Shown piece after piece: positions 23,575 through 33,900 of a DNA stretch of 64,000 bases. This DNA comes from Antedon mediterranea. Taxonomy: Eukaryota > Echinodermata > Crinoidea > Comatulida > Antedonidae. Location: positions 22,017,001 to 22,081,000 of the forward strand of contig NC_092673.1 in NCBI RefSeq assembly GCF_964355755.1. Reading direction: 5' to 3'. The translations under genes and the position numbers were made by a program. Position 1 is the first letter of the stretch, and each line of letters starts with the position of its first letter. Under the pieces are notes generated by a model that did not search any database, was not told the DNA's origin, and worked only from the letters and a program-made list of their open reading frames with translations.

Positions 23575-24262
23575 ATCCTCATTCAGATTAGGTTATTTTA
23601 ATTCAAATTGGGTTATCCTCATTCAAAACTAGGTTATACTCATTCAAACTAGGTTATACAGTATACTCATTTCATGTTATCTTCATTCAAATTGGGTTAC
23701 TAATTCTAACGGTGTTATACTCATTCAAACTAGGTTATATACTCATTCAAACTAGGATACAGTATACTCATTTCATGTAATATCTTCATTCAAACTGGAT
23801 TACTAATTCTAACGGTGTTATACTCATTCAAACTAGGTTATATACTCATTCAAACTAGGATACAGTATACTCATTTCATGTAATATCTTCATTCAAACTG
23901 GATTACTAATTCTAACGGTGTTATACTCATTCAAACTAGGTTATACTCATTCAAACAAGGTTATACAGTATACTCATTTCATGTTATCTTCATTCAAACT
24001 GGATTACTAATTCTAACGGTGTTATACTCATTCAAACTAGGTTATATACTCATTCAAACTAGGATACAGTATACTCATTTCATGTAATATCTTCATTCAA
24101 ACTGGATTACTAATTCTAACGGTGTTATACTCATTCAAACTAGGTTATACTCATTCAAACAAGGTTATACAGTATACTCATTTCATGTTATCTTCATTCA
24201 AATTGGGTTACTAATGGTGTTATACTCATTCAAACTAGGTTATACTCATTCAAATGGTATTC
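23575..24262 (+). repeat. minisatellite with ~103-bp higher-order unit
   Basis: The array is built from variants of 'tcattcaaactaggttatac'. A longer unit starting 'tactcatttcatgt' recurs at 23664, 23765, 23868, 23971, 24072 and 24175, which is 101-103 bp apart. Each full unit contains 'actaattctaacggtgttat'. Unit ends come in two forms, 'ctaggatacagta' and 'caaggttatacagta'. The first form is followed by 'catgtaatatc' and the second by 'catgttatc'. Confidence 0.9.
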
Positions 24263-24821
24263 ATACAATTATTATTTCACTGTCATCTCTACCAGTAAAC
24301 CATTTTTACAGAAAAGGAGTAATACTACACTACTGTATTAAAAGTATTTTTTATTTTTCTGTGATAGAATCAAGACGCCATTCAAACTGCATGGCGACTG
24401 CTCTGGCCTACAGCAATGTTTAATGATTTATGGAATCCTTTATAATAATAACCTACTCTACTTGATTAAATTTGAACGTACTGTATTAAACATTTGTAAT
24501 AAATAAATAGAAATATTTGTAAATAAAATTAGTTTTTTTTTATGGAAAGCAGCATTCTTTTGCGCGAGTCTAAAAAAATTTGAAGATACTATACCTACAC
24601 ACCACAAATAGCAACTTTGCAAGTACTACAGAAATTACGGACATATACTGTACTCTCTCTGGTAACAAAGTAGCAGAAATCAATGTCGATGACCTATTCA
24701 AATACATTACTTTTGGGGGAAAACCGCCCTTCTTCCCTCACCTGAAATGTATTCATAGGTTGACGCTTAAAAAGTTCTTTTTAATTTGGCCTTATTTCTA
24801 TGATATTGAATCTAAACGAAT
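24263..24821. other. AT-rich noncoding DNA
   Basis: No gene is supported. The 87-codon ORF at 24580 has no recognisable domain and no splice context, and is probably chance. Confidence 0.4.
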
Positions 24822-24823
24822 TA

Positions 24824-25652
24824 CCGTATATTTCGGTGTATAAGTCGCACTTTTGACACGCAAATTTGACCTCTAAATTAAGGGTGCGTCTTATACACCG
24901 AACATAAATGCCTCACCACACAGAGTGTACATATCGTCACCTCGTTGGCTAGGCTAGGCCTAGCTACAGTGTACTAACGTAACGGCAACCTGCTTCTGCC
25001 TAGTTTTCAAGGCATTTTAGCGTGATGTTATACTAAATATGATGAAAAGATTTGTTTATTATGGAGCTGTTTTAGGCGCTCCGATAAAATTTCATTTGTA
25101 AACGTTTACGATTGGAATAGTATTTATTTATAGTTATACGCACGATCGCCGACCGCCGTACCCCCAGCGCAAGCCCTTCTTGGCGGCCACATGTTGTACG
25201 GTATTCGACTAGTATATTCTCCGGGTGATTATAGCATGGACCTAGCGTACACACTTCTTGGATACATAGATACTAATCGAATACGATTGTCCGTGAAAAC
25301 GTGCGCCCTCTTGAAATGATCGAGCGAGGCTAGCCCACACACGTGCGTGTTACACACACGGTCATGCACTCGATGTTGCGGGTGCGAAACTCATGAATAA
25401 CAAGTTAGAAACAACTTGTTGAGGCTGGCCGCGGCCGAGCCTAGGTAAGAAAAAACCTAAATAAAGGACGCCGTTGTAGATATAACAAAATATATTATTA
25501 CAATAAGATTGATTACAATATATAAAAAACATTGTTTTGATGAAATATAAGGTGCGTCTTATAAATCGACGATATAAAAAATACCGATATTTTACTCTCA
25601 GTTAGGGGGTGCGTCTTATACACAGGTGCGACTTATACACCGAAATATACGG
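24824..25652. mobile_element. 829-bp MITE with TA target duplication
   Basis: The left terminus 'ccgtatatttcggtgtataa' continues with 'gtcgcac', and the right end is its perfect 27-bp inverse. Both ends are flanked by TA (24822-24823 and 25653-25654). Related inverted motifs ('gtgcgtcttatacaccga', 'ggtgcgtcttataaatcgac', 'gtgcgtcttatacacagg') recur just inside both ends. The interior is GC- and CpG-rich around 24940-25450. No transposase ORF is visible. TA duplication is compatible with Tc1/mariner-type mobilisation, though other superfamilies share it. Confidence 0.85.
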
Positions 25653-25654
25653 TA

Positions 25655-26654
25655 TCTACAACAGACTCATGTTACTGTATACAGGAATGAAGGAAGCTAA
25701 CTAAGTCGTCAGAACCAGGACGCCTCTGCCGATCTAGTACAAGATAATGACCAACATAAACAAAAAAATTTACCACTAAACAGTGTAATGCAATACTAAT
25801 TACATGAACAATCTTACCGTGAAATTATGTATGAATTCCCTGATTGCTAAAATTCCTGTACGTTTGCGTCTTCTGTACCTCTTGTTTGCAATACACTGCT
25901 CATCGCACCACTTTATTTCACACAGTGGAAATGTATGCTTGTTGTAATTCACTCATCGTAGATCAACTAGTTCAATGACCTACAATACAATGAGAAGAGA
26001 GAGAAAAATCAATAGAAACAGGAGTCGGGACTAACGCCTGTATCTCTCTGATTAATTATGTCTTTATATTGATTATTTCCAGCGTGGCAAAGCTACTTGC
26101 TAGCAACTGTATTCCTATTGGAATATAGCACATTGTGTAATGTTTATCTTAACTCCTGATGAGCAGGTATATTGAGAATTCTGTTTCCTTTAATATATCA
26201 CACATACTGGAATGTTTTTAAGGTAAACGTTTCCGGGTTGTGAGGTAGATGAGATGTATCCATGTCTGAGAATGTCAGGTATTCCAAGAAACTTTTATTA
26301 TATAGTACAAGAGAACGTTAATTATGATACTTATTATTCTTTACGTAAATACTTAAATCTAACAGTGTAAAACAACAACAATATGTTTGAATAAACAAGA
26401 AATATTTCTTACAAAAAACGCCGCGTAACTTTTTGACTGGACAGTTGTAAGAACAGTCTTCATTAATCTAATATAATAGGTCGGTCAATCAAAACGCAAG
26501 TGAACAATTGGGACTTTACTTGTGATTTATGTCATTGGCCTAGCCTGTCAGCACTCACTCTCACTCAGATAATATTTATTTAGATAATAATGAATGAATA
26601 TATACAAAATAGAAAAAAGATATTAAAGTGAACATAGATAAAGCAGTAATTGGT
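25655..26654. other. noncoding DNA between MITE and LINE
   Basis: No gene is supported. Around 26030-26200 the sequence is more complex ('ttccagcgtggcaaagctac'), but nothing identifiable is present. Confidence 0.4.
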
Positions 26655-26669
26655 AGTCATTATTATCAT

Positions 26670-26710
26670 GGATCCCTTCTAGAAGTTAAAAACTTGTCTC
26701 GTAGGGACCC
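26670..26710 (-). other. 3' stem-loop of the LINE
   Basis: In the sense of the LINE RNA, 'gggtccct' and 'agggatcc' can pair in 7 of 8 positions around a 25-base loop, near the element's 3' end. Comparable 3' hairpins in CR1/L2-type LINEs serve as reverse-transcriptase recognition structures. Confidence 0.5.
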
Positions 26711-27055
26711 ATAACAAAACACATTACTAAAAAAATAAAAATAACCTAGAATATATAATTATATAATTTAGGATAAAAAATTACAGTATAATAACATAAC
26801 TAACATCTTCTTTATAAAAATTATTTAAATTATATTTCAATAGTTTCATGATAATTATAAATGAAATAACTACCGATATTGGTAAATGAAAAAAAAATAT
26901 GTATACATAAATTATAATTCCAGTATATATATAGTATATACTATATATACATTATATATAGTATAGATTAAAGATTGCAATAATAAACAACAACTAATAT
27001 TTTGTGTAAGACATAAATAGTATATGAGTATAAATAATGATAATAAGCATATTAA

Positions 27056-30000
27056 CTAAGCAGTATAATATTTAGATATATAATGATTCTTTAACTTTTT
27101 TCGGAAAGTAAATAATGATATTGACGTTTTGATATTTGGTGGGATATGATTCCACAAATTAGGACCTGATATAGTTATAAAAAATTTAGTTTTTGTAAGT
27201 CTAGCAAAAGGAATGTTTAAATGAGAAGTTCTTAAATTGTAATTGTGAAATTTGGTACGTTTACAGAGCATATCAATCATAGAAATAGGAAGTTGGTTTT
27301 TAAAATAATTAAACATAAAACTGGCAACTTGAACATTGTGGATATCCGTTAATTTTAATATACCAAGACGTTTAAAAAGGGGTTCAGATGAGGTTCTATA
27401 TGGTGAAAAAGTAATAATTCTAGCTGCACGTTTTTGTAATTTAGTTAATCTAGCAATATTAGAAGAGTAATCTGCAGCCCAAATAATGTTACAATACTGG
27501 AAATAAGGAAGTACAAGTGTGTTATAAAGAGAAATTAAAATATTTAGAGGGAAGAAGTGCTTAAGTCTGTTAATAATACTAATAGATCTTGATATTTTTT
27601 TCGAAACGTAATTTTGATGACTGGTCCATTTGAGGTTTTCATGAATATATACACCTAAAAAAAGTGTTTCAGTTTTGCGTTCAATTTGAATTCCGCCAAG
27701 AAGTATATTTAGGTCATCAACTTTTAGTTTACGTTGAGAATTGTGAAAAATTAAATAATTTGTTTTAAGAGTATTAATAAGTAATTTGTTTGAAATAAAC
27801 CAGTCACAAAATTTTGTTAATTCATCATTGAATGTAGTAAATAATAAATCAATATTGGAATTAGAGTAAAATAAGGTGGTGTCGTCGGCGAAGGATATTA
27901 CTTGCAATTTGTTACTGACATTAGCCAGATCATTAACATAAATAAGGAAGAGCAATGGCCCAAGCACAGATCCCTGTGGCACTCCGCAAGTAATATCCAT
28001 CGTCGACGATGTACAAGATCCTAATGCAACATATTGTTTTCTATCTTTCAAATAACTATTAAACCAATTCAATGAAATACCTCTAATTCCATAGCACTCA
28101 AGTTTTTTAATTAAATTATCGTGATTAATAACATCGAAGGCCTTTGAAAGATCAATAAATAAACTTAATAAATTTTCTTTTGATTCAAATGAATTTGTAA
28201 TATTATTAATAAGATCTAAAACGGCATGGGATGTAGAGTGATTTTTTCGAAAACCATATTGGCGTTTATTAAGTATATCAAATTTTGTGAGATAATCAGA
28301 AAGTTTAGAATACATGAGTTTTTCAATAATTTTGGAAAACACTGAAAGTAGTGATATTGGCCGGTAATTAGATAATTGACTTCGTTCACCTTTCTTGAAA
28401 ATGGGCACAACTTTAGCTAGTTTTAAGTGTGTTGGAAAAGTGCCAGATAAAAAAGATGAATTTATACAATGGGTAAGTTGGTGGATGATTAAGGGAGATA
28501 CAGATTTTAAGACACGAGCAGTAATACCGTCAGATCCAGACCCTTTATTAGAATTTAGATTGTATATAGTTAGGTTAACATCACCAATTGAAACTGGGCT
28601 AATATAAAATGAGTTGGCAAACGCAGAATGAAGATAAGATAATGGATCAGTTATATTAGTTGGCATACTATTAATAAGATTAGGACCAATTGTAGAAAAA
28701 TAGTTGTTAAACGATTCACATATCTCTTTTTGAGTTTTGTAAATATTATCACCGTCTTTAATTAGATTCGGGTGCTTGTTATTATTATTACCTTTATTTA
28801 AAACAGAATTTATTACAAGCCATGTGTTCTTCAGATTACCTTTATATCTATCAAACTGGGAAGTATAATAATTCTTTTTAGCAGTGCGACAAAGATTAGT
28901 GAAAATATTATTATATTTGGTATAGTTTAATTTGCCATTATTACTACGTGTGTGCATATATTTGTTATAAAGTTTATGTTTCCGAGAACTACATTTTAAG
29001 AGAGCAGATGACATCCATGGTTGTTTAAACGTTTTATTTGATTTTATACTACTTTTAACCAAGTGTCTGGAGTGGATATTTGTAAATTTTTCAATAAATA
29101 TATCAAAACTCAATCTTGGGTCACAATCAAATATCATAGACCAGTCTTCACCTTCTAAATCAATCGATAAGGCATTTAGGTCGTTTATACGAAATGAATA
29201 GTTGGCGCTATTATCATCAAGGTTTTGATCATTAATTTCTTGATCAATGAACTGAAATATAGGAAGGTGGTCGGAGATATCATTAAGTAAAACACCAGCA
29301 ACTATTTTATAGTTAGATTGTTTGGAATAAAAATGATCAATCAAGGTGGCCGAAGTTGAGGTAATCCTAGTTGGTTTTGAAATAGTTGGAAAAAAAGAAT
29401 GGGAAATTAAGGTATTTAGGTAGGTGTTTGTTAATTTATGGTTATGGAATTTTAATAAATCAATATTGAAGTCTCCCATGAGATGACAATTTTTGTTTTC
29501 ATTGTTAATTTGGGTTAATACATTATCGACGGATTTAGTAAAAGAATCTAGCCCTCCACAGGGGGCTCTGTAAATAATGCCTATAATATCATTTTTTGTC
29601 TTTGAATTTTCAATCTCAACAAAAAGTGATTCGGAAAGGTCGTCTGGTAATTTTAAGTCATTTCGAATTGTAATGCTAATATCATTACGTATAAAAAATG
29701 CAACTCCTCCGCCAATTTGATTATTGCTTCTATTGCTTGCAAAGAAGGAGTAGTTATTAATGAAAGGAATAGGGGAGTTTTCATTAAGCCATGTTTCACT
29801 GATACCGATTATGGAAAATTTGTTATTAATTGAATTCAAAAGGCATTCGAGATCATTAACTTTATGCGTAATACTTCTAATATTAAGATGCAGGAGAGAT
29901 AGTTTAGTATTAAAGGATGTATTAAACTTAGAATTAAATTGTGAATAATCATAAAAGCTGCATTCATCTAGGGTAACTGACTGTGAATTGAGATTATTAA

Positions 30001-30154
30001 TTAGTTGATCAAAAGATTCATCATATTTGTCATTTTCATTGTAATTAACTGGATTAAAGGTTATGTTAGAAATATCATTGTTGTTAGTAAGTTCAGAGTT
30101 CACATTAAAGTCATAAAAAGGAAGTAAGTGAAGATAATTAACATTCATTAACAA
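27056..30154 (-). CDS. LINE ORF2: endonuclease-reverse transcriptase (1032 aa)
   Basis: This protein cuts target DNA and reverse-transcribes the LINE RNA at the nick. The N-terminal apurinic-like endonuclease domain (~85-300) shows the catalytic landmarks N91, E120 in ISETW, Y195 in IYRAP, GDFN (227-230), D273 in LIDHF and SDH (294-296). The reverse transcriptase (~540-830) has PIFKKG, NYRPISLL (597-604), FIDLSKAFD with D668, GVPQGSVLGPLLF (724-736) and the catalytic FADD (755-758). The C-terminal part (~860-1030) contains the arginine- and tyrosine-rich tail of jockey-group enzymes, without an RNase H domain that I can see. There is no internal stop or frameshift. It starts 173 bases after the ORF1 stop. 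The length is normal for the group. It may be active. Confidence 0.92.
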   Translation of the reverse strand: MLMNVNYLHLLPFYDFNVNSELTNNNDISNITFNPVNYNENDKYDESFDQLINNLNSQSVTLDECSFYDYSQFNSKFNTSFNTKLSLLHLNIRSITHKVNDLECLLNSINNKFSIIGISETWLNENSPIPFINNYSFFASNRSNNQIGGGVAFFIRNDISITIRNDLKLPDDLSESLFVEIENSKTKNDIIGIIYRAPCGGLDSFTKSVDNVLTQINNENKNCHLMGDFNIDLLKFHNHKLTNTYLNTLISHSFFPTISKPTRITSTSATLIDHFYSKQSNYKIVAGVLLNDISDHLPIFQFIDQEINDQNLDDNSANYSFRINDLNALSIDLEGEDWSMIFDCDPRLSFDIFIEKFTNIHSRHLVKSSIKSNKTFKQPWMSSALLKCSSRKHKLYNKYMHTRSNNGKLNYTKYNNIFTNLCRTAKKNYYTSQFDRYKGNLKNTWLVINSVLNKGNNNNKHPNLIKDGDNIYKTQKEICESFNNYFSTIGPNLINSMPTNITDPLSYLHSAFANSFYISPVSIGDVNLTIYNLNSNKGSGSDGITARVLKSVSPLIIHQLTHCINSSFLSGTFPTHLKLAKVVPIFKKGERSQLSNYRPISLLSVFSKIIEKLMYSKLSDYLTKFDILNKRQYGFRKNHSTSHAVLDLINNITNSFESKENLLSLFIDLSKAFDVINHDNLIKKLECYGIRGISLNWFNSYLKDRKQYVALGSCTSSTMDITCGVPQGSVLGPLLFLIYVNDLANVSNKLQVISFADDTTLFYSNSNIDLLFTTFNDELTKFCDWFISNKLLINTLKTNYLIFHNSQRKLKVDDLNILLGGIQIERKTETLFLGVYIHENLKWTSHQNYVSKKISRSISIINRLKHFFPLNILISLYNTLVLPYFQYCNIIWAADYSSNIARLTKLQKRAARIITFSPYRTSSEPLFKRLGILKLTDIHNVQVASFMFNYFKNQLPISMIDMLCKRTKFHNYNLRTSHLNIPFARLTKTKFFITISGPNLWNHIPPNIKTSISLFTFRKKLKNHYISKYYTA

Positions 30155-30327
30155 TAGCTGCGTATAGCGTTATCTAAAAAACAAATACAGCAATAAGCAT
30201 GCATGAGACTGTATACATTAATACATAATTAATGAGAAGCAAAATAAACAATTCTTGAAATAAAAATATATTATAGGTAATATTTCGGTTGACGGTAAGT
30301 AAAGTTAAATTATTGCGACGACTAGAA

Positions 30328-31176
30328 TTACTCAGTAGCTACGGGGGCATGTGCTTCCTTGAGGTTCGGGTAGTATTTGGCAAGATGATCCATGTCGATG
30401 AATGTGCGAACATAACCATTTGCATCTATGTAACGCAATTTGTCAAGGTGGAGCCAGGCCTTTACTTTGTTGGAATGCAGGTATTTCATCGATGAGTATA
30501 ATGCCTTTCTTCTACTTATCACTCTGCTGGTAAAATCATTATTTACGTAGATGTTATTATCTTTAAATTTAGGTCTCACTTTTGGAGCTGCCTTGCGTAC
30601 TCTTTCTTTAGTGGAATATCTGAGAAAGTATGCAACAAGTGGTCTCGGTTTATCCCTGGTGGTATTACGTGGTCCAACTCGATGGGCTCGTTGTATATCA
30701 TCATTAGCGATTTTGATGCCGGTGGTATTGGAAATAAATGAGGAAAGGAAATTAACAGTACCTTCACTATCCTCCGCTTGTTCGGGTATGCCAGTAAACC
30801 TCAGATTGTTACGGCGTTGACGTCCTTCTAGGTTGTCGATTTTGTCGCGTATCTCTTCTATGCATTCCGTAGTGGATTGCTGCGTATCCTCGGCAATATC
30901 CTTCAGCTTAACATCCATGAAATCAGAATTTTCCTGCATATCGGCGTGCAAATTCCTCAGTTCTTTTTGTAAACCGGTGATTTCAAGATTGAGGATGGTA
31001 ATGTCTTTTTCCAAGGAGACAATCTTGGTGACTGCGTCGCATAATGTAGATTTAATATCAGCAATGGTTTTGCAGCCCATGATTGACTTGATGAGAGTCG
31101 ACAGCCAGGTGTTCGGTTCAGCGGCGCTAATATTTAAATTAGAAATATTTGGCTCTTTGTTTTCCACGTTGGCCAT
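30328..31176 (-). CDS. LINE ORF1: RNA-binding coiled-coil protein (282 aa)
   Basis: This is the nucleic-acid chaperone of the retrotransposon, which coats its RNA. It starts at an ATG (MANVENKEPNISN). A heptad-rich coiled coil follows (~45-115, e.g. IVSLEKDITILNLEITGLQK). Next is an RRM-like segment entered through LEGRQRRNNLRFTGIPE (~115-135) and containing IQRAHRVGPRN. The C-terminal basic segment has ERVRKAAPKVRPKFKDNNIY and FTSRVISRRKALYSSMKYL. This is the architecture of L1-type ORF1 (transposase 22-like) proteins, also found in some CR1/jockey-group elements. It is uninterrupted and lies directly upstream of ORF2 on the same strand. Confidence 0.88.
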   Translation of the reverse strand: MANVENKEPNISNLNISAAEPNTWLSTLIKSIMGCKTIADIKSTLCDAVTKIVSLEKDITILNLEITGLQKELRNLHADMQENSDFMDVKLKDIAEDTQQSTTECIEEIRDKIDNLEGRQRRNNLRFTGIPEQAEDSEGTVNFLSSFISNTTGIKIANDDIQRAHRVGPRNTTRDKPRPLVAYFLRYSTKERVRKAAPKVRPKFKDNNIYVNNDFTSRVISRRKALYSSMKYLHSNKVKAWLHLDKLRYIDANGYVRTFIDMDHLAKYYPNLKEAHAPVATE

Positions 31177-31722
31177 TGTAGATGTTTAGTTAGAATAAAT
31201 AACAAAAGTGTACCTATATTTAATGCAACCGATAAGTTCACTATCCAGGTAGGTATACAGGTCTCATGCAGTTAGTAGCTTATCCTTGCAACATGCTATC
31301 ACAGGTAAGCGAGTACTGTATCTAAAAACGTATACGTGTGAGAGCTCCGCTCAAACACGTCTGCACTCGACGAAGGACAGTCAATTGTGACAGTCGTTTC
31401 TTTCTAGAATTAAACGCACAAACTTGTATTGGGAATAATGTATGTGGTTATTACTATCGCATTTAGGTATTGATAATAATAATAATATGGCTTTTGAATA
31501 TATAATTACTGTCTGTAGAATAACATTTATTTTATATGGGTTGTATTATTGCTAAGCTATCACCAAATCGCGTTATAACATTATTTCTCAGGGTTTTTTG
31601 CCCCATTGTACCAAACGCGTATCGGTATTATAGTTTTTAATGAATCATTACATTAATAAAAATACTCAATTAAATCAATCGCGTCAGTCCAATTCCGACT
31701 TATGTTTCGATCACATAGTTCT

Positions 31723-31843
31723 GTGTCTACACTGTCCCAACTAGTTTAACAAAAAAAGTGTGATGTGCCCAAATATGGTAGTGATATGCCCGATTATCGT
31801 AGTGATATGACATCGTCATGTCTATATAATATGGGCACATCAT
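31723..31843 (+). mobile_element. short MITE, copy 1
   Basis: It runs from 'gtctacactgtc' through 'gatgtgcccaaatatggtag' to 'atatgggcacatcat'. 'gatgtgccca' and 'tgggcacatc' form its inverted ends. A second copy is at 52321-52433. Both copies lack the mirror of the outer 'gtctacact' end, so they are probably truncated on the right. Confidence 0.65.
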
Positions 31844-31903
31844 ATTTAGTTTGATAGTATATATAGACAGAGCTTAAGGATTATATTTAAAAAATGTTTT
31901 CTT

Positions 31904-33060
31904 ACATTTTGAACGGAAGTATTTATTTGTTTATAAGCCCAATTTTCCAGTCTTAATTTTACATTTTGAAAAAAAGTATTTATTTGTTTATAAGCCCAAT
32001 TTTCCAGTCTTAATTTTACATTTTGAAAAAAAAGTATTTTATTTGTTGATAAGCCCAATTGTGCAGTCTTATTTTACATTTTGAACGAAAGTATTTATTT
32101 GTTGATAAGCCCAATTTTGCAGTCTTATTTTACATTTTAAACGAAAGTATTTATTTGTTGATAAGCCGAATTTTCCAGTTTAATAATAATGACCCCTTCC
32201 ACAGTGCGTATACCATATACATTTTACATGATATTGACCGTGGGTTCTTTACGCCTCTGATGCATTTGTTTTTATTGTACCTTTTTAATAAATTATTATA
32301 TGTTTAGGCCTAATCACACCCAATTTAATGAAACGGTCAGATTCCGATTTCAATTGAACGAAAGTAGTACTGTATTTATTATTCATTGATAAGCCAAGGG
32401 TTCCATGGCGTTAGCCGATATCTTGAACATTTGACTCTTGTGTCAACCTGTAACACAAATCATTCTTCAAAATCTAAAGAAAGAACCTCACACGTCTTTT
32501 TTGTGAGTGATACACTATGGATATGCCCACGGAAATAATATGTGGACATTACAAACAATCATAGGCCTACAGTAACAAACATAACATGGCTAATAAGCAT
32601 AACATTCAGACTTGCTTGTTTTCTAGTGGATTTTTATTTACTTTAGCATGTAGAATAAAACTAGTAACAGTGGCTATATTAATAATTATACTGATTATCC
32701 TTAATGTTATCGCGTCTAATAATAAAATATTTTGTTGTTGATAAGCCCAATTTTTCAGCCTTGATTTTACATTTTGAACGAAAGTATTTATTTGTTGATA
32801 AGCCCAATTTTGCAGTCTTAATAATGACCCTTCCACAGTGCATTTTACATGATATTGACCGAGGGTTTTTACGCCTCTATAGCCACTGATCAATACCATA
32901 ATTAATGTACTTTTTTAAATGAATATTGAAATGTTTCAACATACCCAATTCAAAAAAACGGTCCGTTTTCGAGTTCAATCTTTTGATTAGAGAGGTTGGA
33001 GTTTCATTTTGAACGAAAGTATTTATTTGATTGATAAGCCAAATTTCTAGTCCTAATGAT
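31904..33060 (+). repeat. 53-58-bp tandem array plus duplicated flank
   Basis: Five direct copies of a unit starting 'ttacattttgaac' and containing 'tatttatttgttgataagcc' begin at about 31906, 31959, 32016, 32074 and 32129. The last copy and its flank ('aatgaccccttccacagtgc', then 'catgatattgaccg') recur at ~32760-32880, and a single further unit lies at ~33003-33045. The unit copies toward the array centre carry small A-runs instead of 'gaacg'. Confidence 0.85.
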
Positions 33061-33100
33061 TTGAGATTCAACGGGTTTTGCTTTCAATTGTATAATAATA

Positions 33101-33102
<2 letters not shown>

Positions 33103-33138
<36 letters not shown>

Positions 33139-33140
33139 TA
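33103..33140. repeat. (TA)n microsatellite
   Basis: An alternating TA tract of about 30 bases, a self-complementary simple repeat. Confidence 0.95.
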
Positions 33141-33349
33141 ATATTAAGTATAATTATGAATTCACCAACACTTTCATATGGCGCGCCAAGCTGTCATTTA
33201 TTCAAGCAATAGAGATATCTTAGTTTTTAATAGAGATATCTTAGTTTTTAATAGAGATATCTTATAAATAGAGACATTACTGTCATAAATGTTGAAACCA
33301 CTTATAAAACCTTTTTTTTAAAGAAAATATAATTGTATTAGGAGAAGGC

Positions 33350-33900
33350 TAATTAACAAATAGATAATGTACAAACCTTTTTCTGGATTAATTAATGGAG
33401 CAGGCGTTCTGCTGCTGCTACCTAGACTGATTGTTCACCTTCTGACGATAATTGATTGGACCCCCCACGGCATCTGATAACCAACAAAAAATTTACGAGG
33501 ACTGTTTCAATGATTTAATATCTGACGGCGTATTATTATAACATTGGCCTAGATTGACAGTCAAAGAAAGTCATTGTAAATACCTCCCTTTATGTTGACA
33601 GAGCCAAAATAAAGTTTTGACCATTATCGAATGATTATTTGACAGTGACTTATTATAATACCGGCCTGGTTGACAGCAAAAACGAAGTTATTATTTATTG
33701 ATCAAGATTTTACAGATTTCCGTCTACATCTCAATAATACTGTATTATCAGCAAAGGCTTTCATATAGACTCTCTTCTCCCAGACGTTTTTTTGGGTCCA
33801 GCAGCTACCTATAAATTATAGTCGAGTTTCCAAATTCACAAAACTGTCAGCCTTAGATACTAAAGCTACCGCTATGAAACAGCTTATTAATGAATGTGTC
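33350..33900. promoter_or_regulatory. candidate cis-regulatory block
   Basis: Complex repeat-free DNA of balanced composition with clustered homeodomain/TALE-like words: 'ctggattaattaatgg', 'gataattgattgg', and TGACAG at several positions ('gattgacagtc', 'tttgacagtga', 'gttgacagc'). There are no ORFs. A regulatory role is inferred, not shown. Confidence 0.3.

Larger units (their letters stand above)
26655..31400 (-). mobile_element. near full-length non-LTR retrotransposon (LINE)
   Basis: The minus-strand order is a 5' leader of about 200 bp, ORF1 (31176-30328), a 173-bp spacer, ORF2 (30154-27056), and a ~0.4-kb AT-rich 3' UTR. The 3' UTR ends at a stem-loop (gggtccct...agggatcc; 26670-26677 with 26703-26710) and a 'gataataatgac' tail. 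An RNA-binding ORF1 followed by an endonuclease-reverse transcriptase ORF2, with a hairpin-type 3' end and no poly(A), fits the jockey/CR1/L2 group. Both ORFs are open. The outer limits are approximate because no target duplication could be defined. Confidence 0.75.

Noticed and set aside
23575-24262. CRISPR-like array
   Set aside because: There are no unique spacers of constant length; the units are directly adjacent variants in an animal minisatellite.
28395-30820. Several 60-90-codon plus-strand ORFs over the LINE
   Set aside because: They are antisense shadows of ORF1 and ORF2.
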